Shown: positions 62,792 through 64,000 of the stretch, one piece after another
Layout: every line of letters begins with the position of its first letter
Numbering within the stretch: the first letter of the stretch is position 1
Source of the DNA: JANOYJ01 sp963792485
GTDB taxonomy: Bacteria; Pseudomonadota; Alphaproteobacteria; Rhizobiales; Rhizobiaceae
Length of the DNA: 64,000 nt
Assembly (NCBI GenBank): GCA_963792485.1
Contig: CAWBWL010000007.1
Span: 124,001-188,000, forward strand
Direction: 5' to 3'
The notes under the pieces: generated by a model
Told to the model about the DNA's origin: nothing
Databases searched by the model: none
The model's input: the letters and a program-made list of their open reading frames with translations, nothing else
Program-made: the position numbers and the translations under genes

Positions 62792-63436
62792 GTGAGTAAA
62801 GAACGTGCGCTGACCATCGCCTTTTGCGGCATTGACGGCTCAGGCAAATCGACGCTCGCCGACAGGATCTTTGCATGGCTCAAGGACCGGGGGATAACGG
62901 TCAGTCTTCACAAGGCGAGAACCGGGCGGAGCGGAATTGAACGGCTTGGCAAGGGCGATGTAACGGCCATTGCAGGCGGCGAAGGCGCCGTCCTGATGAT
63001 GACGGCAATCGCCTTTCAATCGATCAAGGATTCAAAGCCAGCCCGCCGCATTTCAGGGTCCGTGCTCATTTACGATCGCCACACGCCATGTGTGCTGGCG
63101 CTTTGCCGCATGTATGCCCCGCAGGCTGAGAATAAGGTCCGGGCCTTTGTCGATGCACTGCCGAAAGCGGATGTCACGCTTTACGTTGCTGTGCGTCCCG
63201 AAATCGCCGCCGAACGGCTTGCGCGGCGCGGCGGCGGCGCGAAAACTCTTGAATTCCTGCAAGGTTTTGACGCCGCTTACAGGTCGCTGCCCGAGGCGGC
63301 TGAATTCGTCATGGTCGATGGTTCGCAAAGCCCAGACGAGGTTTTCGCGGACGTCTGCGAGTTCCTAACGCTGCATATCGGCAAATTGGGGACCGCGCGC
63401 GAGGGCCGTCCGGTCAGCCCTTCTTCCGGCTCATGA
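62792..63436 (+). CDS. Thymidylate-kinase-like P-loop kinase
   Basis: 214 residues. Walker A FCGIDGSGKSTLADRIF, DRH-like LIYDRHTPCVLALC, and the LID-type AERLARRGG. Resembles thymidylate kinase-family proteins, but the start differs from standard Tmk, so a different nucleotide or substrate is possible. GTG start 62792 after AAGGATC. The 3' end overlaps the convergent crotonase by 23 bases. Confidence 0.7.
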   Translation: MSKERALTIAFCGIDGSGKSTLADRIFAWLKDRGITVSLHKARTGRSGIERLGKGDVTAIAGGEGAVLMMTAIAFQSIKDSKPARRISGSVLIYDRHTPCVLALCRMYAPQAENKVRAFVDALPKADVTLYVAVRPEIAAERLARRGGGAKTLEFLQGFDAAYRSLPEAAEFVMVDGSQSPDEVFADVCEFLTLHIGKLGTAREGRPVSPSSGS

Positions 63437-64000
63437 AGGCCATGAAAGCGTCCCGCGCTTCCGAGGATCGCAGGCGCTCTGAAAACAGTTTCGCTTCCTC
63501 ATGAATGCGCGCCACCACTGTTTCTGGCCTGGCCTTCATCAGGCGGCGCGAGATTTGCAATGCCTCCGGCGCACGGCTTGCGACCTTTTCGGCAAGCGCA
63601 AGCGTTTCCGCCTCCAGCGCATCTTCGCTGGTGATCCTGTAGATAAGGCCGGCTTCAAGGGCATCCTGCGCTGAAAACCCCTCCCCCAGCGCCAGCATGG
63701 CGAACGCCTTCTGGTGCCCCATAATGGCTGGGACCAACAGGCTTGACGCGGCTTCCGGCACCAGTCCGAGATCAACGAAAGGCGTGCGGAACAATGAGCG
63801 CGGCGTTGCGAGAGTCAGGTCGCAGTGCAGATGCAGCGTTGTGCCGATGCCGATGGCAAGCCCATCGACGCCGGACACCACCGGCTTTTTGAGTTCGGCG
63901 AGCGCTTCGAGGAAATGGATGACTTCCGGCATCTCCCCGCCACTCGTCGCATAAGCGAGGAAATCCTGCATGTCATTGCCAGCAGAGAATGCGCCCGGCA
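63414..64000 (-). CDS. Enoyl-CoA hydratase/isomerase family protein (cut by window edge)
   Basis: Crotonase fold; the 5' part lies beyond the right edge. Oxyanion-hole segment PGAFSAGNDMQDF and the second one GLAIGIGTTLHLHCDL, FVDLGLVPEAASSLLVP, KVASRAPEALQISRRLMKA. Glu of the active site appears in VPEAASS. Which CoA substrate is used cannot be told from this fragment. Confidence 0.9.
   Translation of the reverse strand, partial: PGAFSAGNDMQDFLAYATSGGEMPEVIHFLEALAELKKPVVSGVDGLAIGIGTTLHLHCDLTLATPRSLFRTPFVDLGLVPEAASSLLVPAIMGHQKAFAMLALGEGFSAQDALEAGLIYRITSEDALEAETLALAEKVASRAPEALQISRRLMKARPETVVARIHEEAKLFSERLRSSEARDAFMAFMSRKKG

Overview
The window is a GC-rich chromosomal piece of an alphaproteobacterium, most probably of the order Hyphomicrobiales (Rhizobiales). 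The evidence is the run ftsB, pdhA, pdhB (with its own lipoyl domain), pdhC, lpd and lipA on one strand next to eno and kdsA, an EipB-type (DUF1849) envelope protein, the ATP-grasp / alpha-E / transglutaminase / Anbu cluster, and a RibB with a degenerate GTP cyclohydrolase II tail. No rRNA, CRISPR array, replication origin or phage was seen. There is one tRNA, tRNA-Thr(TGT).

Layout. 0-5 kb: lipA (cut by the window edge), an acyltransferase, two small GlsB/YeaQ membrane proteins, an EamA exporter, lpd and an SGNH hydrolase. 5-16.5 kb: the pyruvate dehydrogenase genes with several small extra genes between them, ftsB, a PAS-GGDEF-EAL protein, a chloramphenicol-phosphotransferase-like kinase coupled to eno, and kdsA. 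16.5-26.5 kb: VOC protein, acyltransferase, EipB, RidA, GDPD, FemAB-like protein, tRNA-Thr, SelO, a second VOC protein and RimO. 26.5-30.7 kb: an accessory island with an orphan T6SS VgrG and two unknown cargo genes, ending in two insertion-sequence scars. 30.7-44.9 kb: gor, DUF2059, rpiA, gph, a TadG-like vWA protein, the Anbu cluster, L,D-transpeptidase, DUF1003, a MarR/hydrolase divergent pair, DUF971 and moaA. 44.9-52 kb: a decayed and an intact paralogue of a winged-helix/TPR regulator, small unknown genes, and a complete IS3-family element next to a truncated gene. 52-64 kb: dioxygenase, FG-GAP protein, membrane protein, TumE/TumA, ribB, aroC, DUF1344, MntA/HepT, a DnaJ-like protein with fabI and a histidine phosphatase, pdxH, a thymidylate-kinase-like protein and a crotonase cut by the window edge.

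Two points shape the reading. First, many otherwise well conserved and often essential genes (lpd, pdhB, rimO, moaA, aroC, selO and others) are broken by one-base frame shifts, several at short homopolymers, grouped in certain stretches while 24.6-44.1 kb is clean. I read most of these as assembly or sequencing indels and give each gene at its full reconstructed extent. Second, a family of long imperfect palindromes lies inside the coding linkers of both pdhB and pdhC and is translated in the same frame in both. The best candidates for undescribed biology are these translated palindromes, the mosaic VgrG with its two unrecognised cargo genes, and a winged-helix/TPR regulator duplicated together with a scrap of the moaA 3' end. 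The Anbu cluster and the two toxin-antitoxin modules are known types.
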